Of a stretch of 38,860 nucleotides of DNA, positions 10,450 through 22,573 are shown piece after piece. The stretch comes from Actinomortierella ambigua. Taxonomy: Eukaryota > Mortierellomycota > Mortierellomycetes > Mortierellales > Mortierellaceae. Made by a program: the position numbers and the translations under genes. The stretch is taken from assembly GCA_016098155.1 (NCBI GenBank), contig JAAAJB010000339.1, positions 1-38,860 on the forward strand, given 5' to 3'. A model generated the notes under the pieces. The model did no database searches and was not told the origin of the DNA. It saw only the letters and a list, made by a program, of their open reading frames with translations. Position 1 is the first letter of the stretch; every line of letters starts with the position of its first letter.

Positions 10450-12451
10450 TTACTTGTCTCCCAGATTTGCCATCTTGTTTAAGGCGTACAGGTTGCTTTG
10501 GTCCGCCGCCTTCCTGAACCACTCAATCGCCTGGACCATATCCTTCCGGATGTCGCCTCTGCCTTCCATGACCACCCCAACGTTGAACTGAGCAGTGGAC
10601 TCACCCTGCAGAGCCGCCTTGCGGTACAACTCCACTGCCAGCGCACCATTCCTCTCAGCACCACGACCATTGTCATACATCCAGCCAAGGTCGTTTTGAG
10701 CGCGAGCCATTGCTAGCTTGGTCGCCATGCGGTACCATTCAACAACACCAATGCCTTGGTCCTTAATCTCTTGGTCGTCGTTGAGTGCCTGTCCAACACA
10801 GAGCTGGGTCCCCATATCTTCTGACTGGCGAAGCCATACAAGAGTGTCCACAGAAATTCTCGAAGCGAGTGCAGGATTTCGCTTGTACATTGACTGGAGA
10901 GCACTCTTTGCGCCCTCGTGCTGCTGGGCAGCAGCCATATCCAACCAGGAGGCAGCCTCTTCATCGTCCCGCCTTTCGACTCCCTGGCCACTCCTGATCA
11001 TGGTCCCAAGAACGAACTGGGCATTGGCGTCACCTTGCTCAGCAGCCTTGCGATACCATTCGACAGCGTCGGAGAAGCTCTGGACGAGCCCATGACCCTT
11101 GAGATACATATTGGCTAGAAAATGCTGTGCGTCAACGAGACCCTGCTCTGCGGCCAGGCGACACCAATCAGCAGCTTCGCTGGGGCTCTTGTCAACTCCG
11201 TTGCCATTGGCATACACCCATGCCAGCGAGAACTGGGCGTCGGCAAACCCTTGATCGGCCGCCCTACGAAACCACAGTGCAGCCACAGTGTGGCATTTTG
11301 GCGTGGTTGAATAACCGTTGGAATACATCTCTCCGAGTCGGAGCTGTGCCTTTGGGTGTTTTTGTCTCGCTGCTCGTAAGTACCAGAAGAATGCGTCCTC
11401 CATATCTTCGTTGCCTTTCAGATACCTCTCCGCGAGCTCAAACTGAGCCCCGACATCGTCCTGCCTCGCCTTCCGCTTCAACTCGTCAATAGCGACGATG
11501 AGTCCCTCACCCCCATCTACACTTGAGCTGATGTGGAGGAAGGAATCTCTGCTGAAGCTTATATCAATCGACCACTCACTAGCATGTTCATCGGACTGCT
11601 CGGTCGCAATGAACACGGCCTCACTCGCCTCTGGTCGTTGACTGGGGTCTTGAGACCAACATCGAACGATGAATTCACGAAACTGCTCTGGCGTGTCCTC
11701 TGGGATATCTTCACGTTCTCCATATCTGACGCTTAATACGATGGCCTCATCGTTCTCCTGGTCCCTGAACGGCTGTGTACAGTTGGCTGCCATCTCCCAC
11801 ATCACCACCCCAAACGCATACATGTCCGACTTTGACGAGTATTGGGGACTCATTGAGAAAAGCTCTGGCGCCATCCAACGCAAGGTACCCACTCTGTTCG
11901 TATGCAATCCGGACATCTCCATCTGCTTGACCTGTGAGAGTCCAAAATCACACAGCTTGACTTCCATGTGGCTGTTCAGAAGCACATTATGGCTCTTGAG
12001 ATCGCGGTGGAGCACTCCCTCCTCATGGATGAATTCGAGGCCTCTGGCAATCTCGTGGGCGAGACGGTGTTTGGTGTCCCAGTCGTCAATCTCGCGACGT
12101 CGAATTGCATCGGTGAGGCTGCCACCTTCAGCGATATCCATGATGAGATACAGACTACCCTCCTGATGTACAGTAGCGTAGAACTGGATGATGTGCCGGT
12201 GGCGGAGCGAGCGCAGGATGGAAACCTCGTTTTGGATGGAAGACTGTTCATACTCTGTATTCGACAGAAGGAATTCCTTGGCAGCGCATGGTTGGCTACC
12301 CCAGTGCGCACGGAACACCCTGCCAAATGCGCCAGACCCAAGGCGAGGGCCAAAAGTCAAGCGACGCTGTTGGCGAGTTAGCGAAAGACGATTAAAATGG
12401 CATAGAAAACACACCGTTCTCAGCTCTCCTAGACAGTCCTACCTGGGACAT
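10450..12451 (-). CDS. TKL-like protein kinase fused to Sel1 repeats (paralog 2)
   Basis: Neighbouring paralog of the kinase at 8084-10317. Exons are 12451-12443 (nine coding bases, M-S-Q) and 12366-10450, joined in phase with a branch-like CTAAC before the CAACAG acceptor, giving 641 residues. Kinase motifs: RLGSGAFGRVFRAHW, Lys in CAAKEFL, HRDLKSHN, DFGLSQ, MAPELF, SDMYAFGVVMWEMAANCTQP; all catalytic residues are present. Then about nine Sel1 repeats; the sixth and seventh are degenerate (SRISVDTLVWLRQSEDMG). The two genes share the stretch WEMAANC-PF in the kinase domain, consistent with tandem duplication followed by divergence. Without the short first exon the frame has no ATG start. A minus-strand AATAAA lies 31 nt past the stop. 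Confidence 0.9.
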
Positions 12452-13246
12452 TAGTTAGATAGACAATTACAGCGGGGAGGGATGTAGATGGGAATAGGAT
12501 GAGAGAAATGGGATGATGCAATTGATGGAGAGAAGACCAAACTGAAGAGAGCGCTGCCCCTCCAGCAAACAAAGTTGCACCATCCAGCATGAGGCTTGGA
12601 GAAGATACGGCGGAAGACAAAGCACTGCCCTGCCCCCCCCCTTCCCATACCAAGCCTGCAGGTATCTTGATCGCCACTTTATTAGAGGGGAAAAGTAAAA
12701 CGAGGGAAAGAAGAACGAAGTCCGGGGCTAGGAGCAGAGTCTACTCATATTCATCGTCGATCCTTTTGCGAGACCATGTTCTTGTGGAGAATCCAGATCT
12801 CGCTACTCAGTTTGAGCACAAGTGTTGTCTGGTGTTTGTTGACCAGGGGGGCTCCCCCCTTCGCCGTCATGGCACTCCATGCAACTACCTTGAGTTAGTA
12901 TAGCACCTTTAACATAGCCTGCAAAAAGTTTGGTGAATTTTGGAAGCGCAATGAAGACCTCGTTTTCCATGGCTATTCCTCTTCGGTTGGAGACCATATG
13001 TCATGCAGAGCCATTGGTGACAAAGACTCTGAGACTTGACTAGTCTCTACAAATACTTGGACGTTTACCCTAATGTCGCGGACAGAGGGGGGGGGGAGGA
13101 CGACAATGTGAGAGTAATTTGGAAGGGATAACCAACAAGATATCGTACTTCATTTCCTTCTGTGGTCGCTGACTCAAGTGTTGTGCTGCAGTGGGTGGGT
13201 GCCGTGTTTTGTACTGGTGGGGGGATCAATTGTACCAGTACTAATA

Positions 13247-13422
13247 GTGGATAATGAATGGATCATGAATGGATAGTGGATGGATAGTGAGCAGCTTACA
13301 AATGGATAGTGGATGGATAGTGAATGGATGGCGAATGGATCATGAGTGGATAGTGAGTGGAAAATGAATGAATAGTGAGTGGATAATGAATGGACAATGA
13401 ATGGATCATGAATGGATACTCA
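13247..13422 (+). repeat. Left array: 16 tandem 11-bp units
   Basis: Sixteen uninterrupted 11-bp units with consensus RTGGATARTGR; one unit (13291-13301) is unrelated in sequence but keeps the spacing. There are no indels over 176 bp. It forms an inverted pair with the array at 13573-13649. Confidence 0.93.
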
Positions 13423-13572
13423 CTACGCGCCTCAAAGGGCTTCTAATGCAACAGGCAACGGTAGAACCCACAAGCGAGGACCCTCACAGGCTGAATGTCG
13501 AAAGGACGACAGCACAAGTCTTTCCAGCACCATGGAGCAACCGGTGCAGCCCAAAGCTAGCTCTGTACTGGC

Positions 13573-13649
13573 TATCCATTCGATATCCATTCATTACCCA
13601 TTCGATATCCATTCATTATCCATTCACTACCCATTCATTATCCATTCAC
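13573..13649 (-). repeat. Right array: 7 tandem 11-bp units in inverted orientation
   Basis: Seven exact 11-bp units (TATCCATTCAT type), the reverse complement of the left array's unit. A 150-bp unique core (13423-13572) separates the two arms, so a stem of up to about 77 bp with mismatches could form. Confidence 0.93.
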
Positions 13650-14383
13650 CAGTAGAGAGAGAGAGAGAGAGCGGGAGAGAAAAGTTTCCTGCTGTCCAGA
13701 GATGGAGTTTGCACAAATATGAGGGTTAAGGAATAGAGGATCAGGGAAGAGCGAGTTTGCCCAAATGGGAGAACTGAGGCTAGGGAGGCAAGCATGAGAC
13801 AATGTCCCTACCATGCTTGCGTTTGCTTTTCTTTGCTAGTTGATTTATTGACCGGGGCCAGAAGGATTCTTGCTTGAACGACGCAGGCCGCTGTGGGTGC
13901 TCGAAATGCTTTCACTGTCTATATATGTAACACTGACCCCCGCTGAATAGGGTTTACTTGTCAGTCGGTGCTGTTGCAATCATATCAATAGAGCCGCGCA
14001 GCAGCAAACGGTTTGCTCCCTTATCACCATCTCTTCCTTTAGAGGCACCGCGGTCACTGGGTCATTGCTTGGGAGAGGGCTAGGAGAAGACAGCCACTGG
14101 CGCTGTTGGAGATGCTTAGCAAAAGGGTGCTGGTTCCTCTCAACGGGGTGGTGTTGCTGTCACTCGACTTGGTGTGGACTGAACATCCTTTGCAAGTGGC
14201 TTTGGTCTGAGTTTGTGAGTTTTTGTTTCTACGATCCAGGGGCTGGCAAACAATAAAAAAAAAAGCAGACCCTCAACACCCTTCTTTTGCTTTCTTCCTC
14301 TTTTCGCGTTGTGTTGAACCCTGCCACTAGGTCTCCCTCCTTTCTCTCTTTTTTTTTTCTCCTTTGCATTCCTCATTCACACA

Positions 14384-17300
14384 ATGGCTGAAGAAGAGCT
14401 GGTAGGTGGAATGAGTGTAATGCTCTTATTCTTCTGCCTTATAAGCAAAGAGAGACTGAAGCTTAATGTCATTGCTTGTCCCATGACTGAATGTTCAAAT
14501 GAATTTGACGCTAGGTCGTGAGCACCCCAACCTCTGAAGCGTCGGACCCTGCCACTCTCGAGGGTGCCACTGTCACCGATGACATGATCAAAGAGGAGGA
14601 GCGCCTGCAAGAGGCTGCCGACAAGGAGGAGCAGGAGAATATCAAGAAGCTGAAAGCCAAGGTACTATACTACACTCACTATCCCTCGTTAGGCTGTTTT
14701 TGGTGGCAAAAGGATCTCAATTGCCTAGACTCTAATCATGCACAGTCGCTCTTTGGATCAGCTATTAATTTTTTTTCTTTCATTTTCCTTCTCGCTAGGC
14801 CGCCGATGAGTTCACTTCAACGGTGAATAAGCAGCGTCAACAGCGTCTCCAGTTCTTGATCGAAAAATCGACCCTGTACTCCAACTTTTTAGGCCAAAAA
14901 CTGGAGCGACAGCAGAGCGAGGCTCGGGCCAAGGCTGCTGCCTTGGAGGCGAAGCGTGCCGCCGCCGCCGCTGCAAAGGAGGTCGAAGAAAAGCAAGAGC
15001 CAGAGGAGGGCGAGAGCCAAAAGGAACAGGAGAGCGACTCACAGGCCGGACCTGTGAACACTCGATCGAGTGCTCGACTCAACCCCTCCAAACCAGAATC
15101 AGATGCCGCTTTGGCCAAAAGGAAGAATGCACCGAGCAAGAAGCGCAAGGTGGACGATTCACAGTACAAACTGGAAGACTACTTGGACCAGGACACCATC
15201 AAGAGGGCCAAAAAAATGGAAGTGGTCATCCCTCCCAAGACAGAGTCCAGCAACGAGGCTCCTGTCATCAAACCTACCATTTCTGCTCGCCAACCTTCTT
15301 TGGTCACTGGTGGTGCCCTGCGCGACTATCAGCTTGCTGGTGTGGAATGGATGGTGAGCTTGTACGAGAACGGCCTCAATGGTATCCTGGCAGACGAGAT
15401 GGGTCTCGGCAAGGTATGCAGGATCCCTTCCTTTTTTTCAACATTCTGATACTATGATCTTGGGGAGGGAAAAGCCATGTTCTGACGAGCTCTTCCCTTT
15501 TCCTCTATCCCATAGACCTTGCAAACAATTTCGTTTCTTGCCTACTTGCGTGAGAAGGGAGTCTGGGGACCTTTCTTGGTTGTCGCGCCAATGACCACCT
15601 TGGCAAACTGGGTGTCCGAGTTTGAGAGGTAGGCTTTGTCGGGCATTCACTGACCCTTCTTGAGGCAAAGATAGCATAGTGAATTGGCGCCACAAACATA
15701 CACGCACGCACACAGCTAACGCCTCCTCATTTTTTAATTGATCTTCTTCAAGGTTCACGCCCACAGTCCCAGTCGTTCTCTATCATGGTACACCTGAGCA
15801 GAGAACACATATTCGCAACAAAAAGTTTCGCAAACTGGACCCCTCCTTCCCTATTTGCGTTACGAGCTACGAGATGGTGATGAATGACCGCAAGCACCTT
15901 CAAAAGTACCAGTGGAAGTACATTGTAGTCGATGAGGGCCATCGTCTTAAGAACCTCAACTGCAAGCTCATCCGTGAGCTCAAGACATATCACTCTGCCA
16001 ACCGTCTCCTGCTGACAGGCACACCACTGCAGAACAACCTGTCGGAGCTGTGGAGTCTGCTTAATTTCCTGCTGCCAGATATTTTTGACGATCTCGACAT
16101 CTTCCAGGAGTGGTTTGATTTCTCCGACATTAATGCGAAAGAAGGACAGGACCGTATCCTCGGCGAAGAGTCTCAGAGTGGCGTCGTCTCGAATCTGCAT
16201 GTGATCCTCAGGCCATTCTTGCTACGACGTGTCAAGACAGATGGTAAGATAAAGGTTCAGACATGACATTTTATAATTACCTCCGCAGTCCTCCAGCACT
16301 TGCTAACTTTTCGTTGATGTATCTGTTGTTACTGCTCTCTCTCTCTGTGTCAATGTCAATAGTGGAGCACTCTCTGCCAAAGAAGAAAGAATACGTCCTC
16401 TATGCTCCTATGACACCTACCCAAAAGGAGTGGTACGAGGCTGTGCTGTCGCGCGATATCCGCCACTTTTTGATCCACAAAAAGATGGGCGAGCCTGACA
16501 TTGTGCATGACAAGGAAGCCGAGTCGCCAGAGTCGACCGATGTTGAGAGCCTCAAGGGCGGCGCAGGCTCGGATTCGACAACTCTGGTCTCGGAGGAGGC
16601 GGAGGATGTGGGCATTGACTTGACGGCCTCTGTGGATGGAGACGACGAGGGTGACAACGACGATTCCAAGGGAAGCGGGGAAGAGTCTGTGACGTCGGGA
16701 CGCCGCCGGACCATGCGCACGGCCACCATCTCAAAGAGCTACACGGAAAAGAGTGACAGGGCGTATTTCAAGGAGCTGGAAGCCACCGCCAATGGCAATC
16801 AGAGTCAAAATGGGTCGCCGGAACCTTCGGCGCTAGAGAAGCTGAAGGCGGCTCGGGCGGTCGATATGCGCAAGGCGACCAAGGCGGTGGTGAACATGCG
16901 ACTGTCCAACATTGTGATGCAGCTGCGCAAGGTGTGCAACCATCCGTTCCTGTTTGACTGGCCGGTCGATCCCAAGACACGGATGCCGGTCCTGGACGAC
17001 AGTCTGTTGGAGGCCTCGGGCAAGATGCTGGTCCTGAATCGACTGTTACCGGCGTTGTTTGAGCGGGGCCACAAGGTATTGATCTTTTCACAGTTTACGA
17101 CGATGCTCGACATTATCCAGGACTGGGCCGAGCTGCACATGCAGTACGCATGCTGCCGTATCGACGGCAACGTGGCCCAGGACACTCGACGACAGCAGAT
17201 TGTGGATTTCAACACGTCGCCGGATCTCAGGCTCTTCCTGTTGTCGACGCGTGCTGGAGGACTCGGTATCAACTTGACGTCGGCGGACACGGTCATCATC

Positions 17301-17795
17301 TTTGACAGCGATTGGAACCCACAGATGGATCTGCAGGCCCAGGATCGTGTGCACCGTATCGGACAGACGAGACCCGTGGTGATTTACCGTCTGGTGACAG
17401 CCAACTCGGTCGAGAACAAGATTATTGAGCGGGCAGCGATGAAGCGCAAGCTGGAGAAGCTTGTGATCCACAAGGGCAAGTTCAAGATGCCTCAGCAGCT
17501 CAAGGGAGGTGTGGCCCCGAGCACGCGCAAGACGACACTGTCGATCGCGGACCTGGCCGAGATGCTGGCGCAGGACGACGGTGAAAAGGTGGTGGTGGCA
17601 ACAAAGGACGATGTGGTGATTTCTGATAAATATCTAGAGAAACTGCTGGACCGCAGCGACGCCGCGTTTGAAACTGGAACCCTGGAGAATTTAGAAGAGC
17701 GAGCCGGCGTCGAGGAGGATGGTGCGTTGGTGTTCAAGACGGTCGAGCAGGAAAACGACGAACGCAACGACATCTTCAAGTCTGGCGGCATTTAG
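14384..17795 (+). CDS. SNF2-family chromatin remodeler, LSH/HELLS/DDM1 type
   Basis: ATP-dependent nucleosome remodeler; the family (HELLS, DDM1, yeast Irc5) supports DNA methylation, heterochromatin and repair in the nucleus. Exons: 14384-14401, 14515-14661, 14799-15413, 15516-15628, 15753-16243, 16363-17795; all phases match (2817 nt, 938 residues). A charged coiled-coil N-terminus includes [16 protein letters not shown], matching the HELLS coiled coil. Helicase motifs: Walker [10 protein letters not shown] (residues 253-261, split by intron 3), DEGH (358-361), [35 protein letters not shown], and motif [10 protein letters not shown] near residue 790. An acidic Ser-rich insert of about 100 residues splits the lobes as in HELLS. 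The first coding exon is only 18 nt (MAEEEL). Confidence 0.94.
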
Positions 17796-17843
17796 ATTGG
17801 AAAGGAGAAGGGGGAAGCAAGTTTCCCCTGGCAGAAAAAAAAC

Positions 17844-17849
17844 AATAAA
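17844..17849 (+). terminator. Poly(A) signal AATAAA of the SNF2 gene
   Basis: AATAAA 49 nt after the TAG stop; the downstream gene's ATG follows at 18030, so the whole intergenic space is 234 bp. Confidence 0.65.
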
Positions 17850-18029
17850 CCATACAATACATCATTACTCAGGGGCATGTGGAGGCATTGGACTCTATGG
17901 AGAACAGTCACGCGAAAGTTGATCAGCGGATGTGGAATCGAATCGTTGGTGCGCACAATTCCTTCCCCCAACTCCTACTTTTTTGTTTCCTCGTTTCCAT
18001 TAACTAATCACCTTCAACCATCACCATCA

Positions 18030-21000
18030 ATGGGCGCAAAGAAAAAGGGCAACAAGGGAAAGGGAAAGGCTCCTGCCGGCCGACGCACTAGTACGAGCGA
18101 TTTCGCTGCAGGTACCGTTTCAACACCATTCTTGTTCGACATTCATCCTAACCACCACCACCACCACCAACACCTGTCGTTACCCCCCACCTACCCCACC
18201 ACCTTTGGACCCTGAAAAAAAAGGGCTGATAACATCTACATCATCCGAACCTCCTGCTTCCAACCCTTTCCACTTCAATGGATGGATCACCGTGCGCAGC
18301 GGGCGCAGCTCTCCTCTGCCCTGAAACTTGCAAACGCGACCTTTGTGCGTTTGTCGAGCACAATTGATTCGTACCGCAATGATCAGACTGACTCCCCCCT
18401 CCCGTCTCTTTCCTCCCCGCCAAACAATAGGCGATGCCATTTTGGCAGAGATTATGGCAGGATCCAACAAGACAGCCACCTACCCCGATGCGCCTCACGA
18501 GCTCGTCGGCATGTCTACGGGAAAGAAGAAGAAGGGGTCGACGGTTGGTGCCAGTCTACTGGCCCAGATTTCGCAGGACGACGACCAAGAGCTGCAGGAC
18601 CTCTCGCCTCGCCCAGCCGCCAACGGACACTCTGCCATTACTACCACTATTGCTACCACCACCTCCTCCACTACCAGCATGAACGCAATCACTGAGGGGG
18701 CCAAAGAAGCCAAAAAGTGCCCGCATGCCAAGCAAGCGGCCAAGGTGGTGCGACTACGGCGTCAGATGGCGCAGATCAAGGATCTGAGCAAGTGTCACGG
18801 ATGCGAGTTTGACATGAAGCGGCAGATCCGAGCCGCCAAGCAGATGGCCAGCATGAGCGAGTTGATGGAGAGGATGGCCTTGGACCAAGTGGTCGAGCCG
18901 GAGCCGTTGAGCCTCGAGGCCGCTTGGATGTGTCTGTCGTGCTGTGAGGTCAATTGTGGACGGGCGGTTAAGAAACATGCCGTCAGGCATGCTGAGAGCG
19001 CTAGGGACCACTCCCTGGCCATTAACCTGTCCAACATGGAGTGCTGGTAAGGAAAATGAAACAAAAAAATCATGGATGACGGGAGAAGGAAGGAGGGGGA
19101 GGCAGGGCGTGGAGGGTGGACGATAATTGATGGGAACCATATTGATGATATTAACGTTGTTTTCTCTTTTCGCTGTAACGCTCGGATGAAATGCAGGTGC
19201 TACGAGTGTGATGATAGCATTGTCCCATCAAAGAACCGCAATCAGATCATCGCCGAGTATCAATCCACTGTCGAGAAGGAGCTCATGACTAAGCAATTGA
19301 AGCAGCGAGGTAAATCATGGCAGGCAGGCATCTTTTTTTTTTGTTTCAAGATCCAGAAGGGGGGAGGCTGGTGGAGAAGAACAAGAGAGAGTGTGTGAGA
19401 GAGAAATACAACTCATGCCCTAATACTCTTTTATTTATATATTTGAATAATTCTAGCCGCGAATGCCGCACTGGCTAAGAAGACAAAGTCAACCGTCGTG
19501 GAGGCCAAGTCCGCCAACACCATCAAGGTCTACACCCCAGGACTGCAAAATCTCGGCAACACCTGCTTCTTCAACTCTGTTGTCCAAGTTCTGGCTGAGA
19601 CCAAGACCCTCCGCCAAATTATGTCCGACAAGGCGCCACCCGCCATCCATCATCAGGACGGAGCATTGGCCAGCGGCGACGGCAGCGACGAGAGGGAGAA
19701 GGAGACTAAGGAGGACGATGAGAAGCCAAAGGTGACGAAGAAGGACGAGGATGGCAAGGAAGGAGAGAAAGAGGCAGAGGCTTCATCCACGGCAGTCGCG
19801 ATTGCACCGCCAAGCAGCACCCACAAGGTCAGCCTTCCACCATCCTTGGCTGCAACGACCGACGCTGGCCTGGGACCGTTGACATCGACGTTCAAGGCGC
19901 TGTTGCATACAATGTGGAAGCAACAAGGTGCGACGGTGACGCCGCGGGACCTGTTCACCCAGATCACCAAGCGATGGAAGGTGTTCCGTGGGTTCCGGCA
20001 GCAGGACAGCCAGGAGCTGATGCGGTACCTGTTTGATGGTCTAGAGCAGGAAGAGCTGGATCTGGTCAAGCGACATGTGGCCGAACAACAGCAAAATCAT
20101 CACCAAGAACAAGCCTCCGACATCGACAAGACGAGGAAGATGAAGGGCAAGAAGGGAGGGCAAGGTGCTGGCTCTGTGGCCAAGTATGCGCCCTTTATCG
20201 ACAGCTGCTTCTCAGGCAAGTTGGTTAGCGTCATTGTGTGCGATGCATGCAAGAAGGTACGTCTCTTAATCTTCCATCTATCGGATGGTTATTGTCATGT
20301 GTCATTTTATGGGCTTTTTTTTATGCATGTACTAGCAGCTGTGTCATTGGGTCCTAGTCTAACCTTCTACCATCCTCCCACATTGTTTTTTTTGTTTCTA
20401 TTTATCTTGCTATGATAGTGTTCCTACTCATACGAGCCATACTTTGACCTTTCCCTTCCAGTGAAGAGCGTCCGTGGGGTATGTCATCACGAGAAAACTA
20501 TCCAACTGAAATGGACACTAAAGATAAAGAGATGAGTGTGGGACGAACAAGGATCTAACTTCTTCGTGGGGATTCTACAAAACTCATTTTTTAAAAATAG
20601 GTTGGACCGTCATCAGGCACTAGTATGAGGGACAAGCTGCGCGCGCGCGCACTTGGCAACCACCACGCGCTTTCAGAGACTGCAACCATTACCAGTGTCG
20701 ACTCTGAGACCACGTTGGTCGACAAGGAACAGCAGCAACAGGAGGAGAAAGCGAAGGATGCTGTCCCAGCAGCAGAGCAAGGTTCTTCTGCTCATATTGA
20801 ACATGTCCAAAGACTGCTCAAGACCATCGAGCCACCCAAGAGCATGGACGCGCTGTCGATCGAGCGGTCTCTGGTCCAGTTTACGGCGGTGGATTTGCTC
20901 GACGATGACAACAAGTTTGCCTGTGAGAACTGCTACAAGATCTTGCGGGCCAGTAGTGGTGATCAGAAAAGCGAGTCCGAGGAAGAGTCTGCCAAGGAGG

Positions 21001-22178
21001 AGGAGCAGGAGAAGGAAGAGGAGAAGGAGGAGGAGCAGCAGAAGGATGAGGATGAGGAGAAGGAGGAGAAGGAGGAGAAGGAGGAGGTGGCGGAAAAGAT
21101 GGGGGTGGCACAGGAGGAGGGTGTTGAGCAGGAGGACAAGAAGGCCGAAGGCGGTGAATCAACAGAGGAGGCAGACAAGGATATCTCGGAAGAGGAGTCC
21201 AAGATGGAGGTCGACGCTGCCGAGTCTGAGGACGAGTCTGAAGATGAGTCTGAGGAGCTGACCGACAGTTTGGGCAATACAATCGAACGACCCTCCAAGA
21301 AGAAGACGGCAGCCACACCGGTCATTTCGTCTGCCGCTGCCGCTGCTGCTGCCGTTGCCAAGGCAGGCAAGGAAAGCAAGCCCAAGGCTCCGGAACCCAA
21401 ATACCTGATGCGCAAGGCCTACAAGCGATATCTGGTGGCTACCCTGCCGCCGACGTTGGTGCTGCATCTGAAGCGGTTTGAGACGGCTGGGTCGCGGTTT
21501 GGCATGATGCGCAAGATTGACGACCATGTGGAGATTCCAGAGGAGCTGGACATGTCGCCGTTCTGCATTCCCAAGAAGGTGATTGAGGAGGAGGACGAAC
21601 CCAAGAAGGGCGGCGATGATGATGACGACGAAGAAGAAAATAAGGACGAACCGGAGGAGGTGGCGGTGGAAGTTGAGGACCAAGAAAACGTGTCGAAAAA
21701 GTACCGTCTGTACGGTGTGGTTGTCCACCAGGGCACGCTGGGCAATGGCCACTATACCAACTATGTCTTGTCGTCCAAGGTGGAGGATCTGAACGCCAAG
21801 GTGGAGGCGATGAATAAGGCGGCGGCGGCAGCTTCGGCATCATCATCGTCGTCGTCAGCAGCTGCGGCCAACTCTGGTTCGTCCTCTGCAATGATGCCTG
21901 ATATCCCGTTGTCGGAACTGCTTGCGCAACAGCAGGCAAAGAAGAAGGGAGGCAAAAAGGGCAAGGGCGTTGCGGTTGCTGACAGTGCTGCAACAGCTCC
22001 TGCTGCTTCTGCTGTTGCTGGTGGTACTGCTGCTGCTGCCTGTGAGACGGTACCTGTGGAGGAGAATGCAGTGGAGAAAAGAAAGTGGCTGTACTGCAGT
22101 GATACCCATGTCCGCCTGTCGTCACTGGAAGAGGCATTGGCTAGCAACGCCTATCTTCTCTTTTATGAACGAATCTAA
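18030..22178 (+). CDS. Ubiquitin-specific protease with ZnF-UBP domain, USP16/USP45 type
   Basis: Thiol deubiquitinase; USP16 homologues act on histone H2A and on ribosomal ubiquitin marks. Exons: 18030-18111, 18431-19046, 19197-19309, 19457-20256, 20419-20478, 20601-22178; phases match (3249 nt, 1082 residues). ZnF-UBP spans about residues 124-237 (CPHAKQ, CHGC, WMCLSCCEVNCGR, HAVRHAE, ECWCYECDD). Cys box GLQNLGNTCFFNS puts the nucleophile at Cys307; CSYSYEPYFDLSLPV is in the small exon 5; His box HQGTLGNGHYTNYV puts His at 941 and the Asp is in WLYCSD at about 1058. Two large low-complexity inserts, one E/K-rich (20970-21260) and one Ala/Ser-rich (21810-22060), separate conserved blocks. 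The first intron (319 bp) could hide a further exon. Confidence 0.93.
20638..20651. repeat. Alternating GC run in the USP exon
   Basis: An alternating G/C stretch (CTGCGCGCGCGCGC) in the coding exon, translated as Leu-Arg-Ala-Arg-Ala. A potential Z-DNA-forming tract, probably just codon composition. Confidence 0.5.
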
Positions 22179-22573
22179 ACTAGTTCTTATGATGGTCGCA
22201 TTAGAAAAGAATGTCGTTGTTTTATCCACAGATATGAGAGAAAGAGAGAAGACAGAGGGGCGAACAGCGCTGCGTACCATACGCAACATGAATGAATGTG
22301 CAGTGTGTGTGGGGGTGTGTTGTTCCAGTCGTATGAGACCACTGGGTCCTCTTTTTTTTTTCTTCTTCAGAAAAAGGCGCCTTCCTGCCCTTCTCTTCCT
22401 CTCTTTCTTCTTTTCACCAACAACACGCTCTCCCCAACCAACCAACCAACTCCTTTTTTACCCCAATCCCCTTCTTTTTTTCTTCCAGACCCTCGACTCT
22501 CGCCAGCTCTTGTTCCTCTCCTCCTTCTTTTCCTTGTAGTCTCACATCTCCCTCACCCCCTCAGCATCCAACC
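22179..22573. other. Intergenic between the USP and Stf2-like genes
   Basis: 395 bp. The proximal half is mixed sequence with no AATAAA. The distal half (22346-22560) is strongly pyrimidine-rich (CTTCTT/CCTC runs) up to the ATG, a typical fungal promoter and 5' UTR for a well-expressed gene. No ORF of merit. Confidence 0.5.

Larger units (their letters stand above)
12452..14383. other. Divergent intergenic region (kinase paralog 2 / SNF2 gene)
   Basis: 1.9 kb between two divergently transcribed genes. It carries the inverted 11-bp repeat arrays (listed separately), a G9 run at 13088-13096, a GA run near 13655-13670 and a pyrimidine-rich stretch at 14276-14383 just before the SNF2 ATG, typical of fungal core promoters. 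No convincing ORF; the 84- and 105-codon ORFs near 13400-13730 are by-products of the repeats. Confidence 0.6.

Noticed and set aside
10380..10460. One giant protein joining the two kinase-Sel1 genes through a GTAAAG donor at the end of paralog 2
   Set aside because: The phase after joining runs into a stop, paralog 2 has its own AATAAA, and paralog 1 has its own start candidate.
13401..13729. Small plus-strand ORFs crossing the 11-bp arrays
   Set aside because: Their sequence is dictated by the repeats; no start context, homology-like motif or splice partner.
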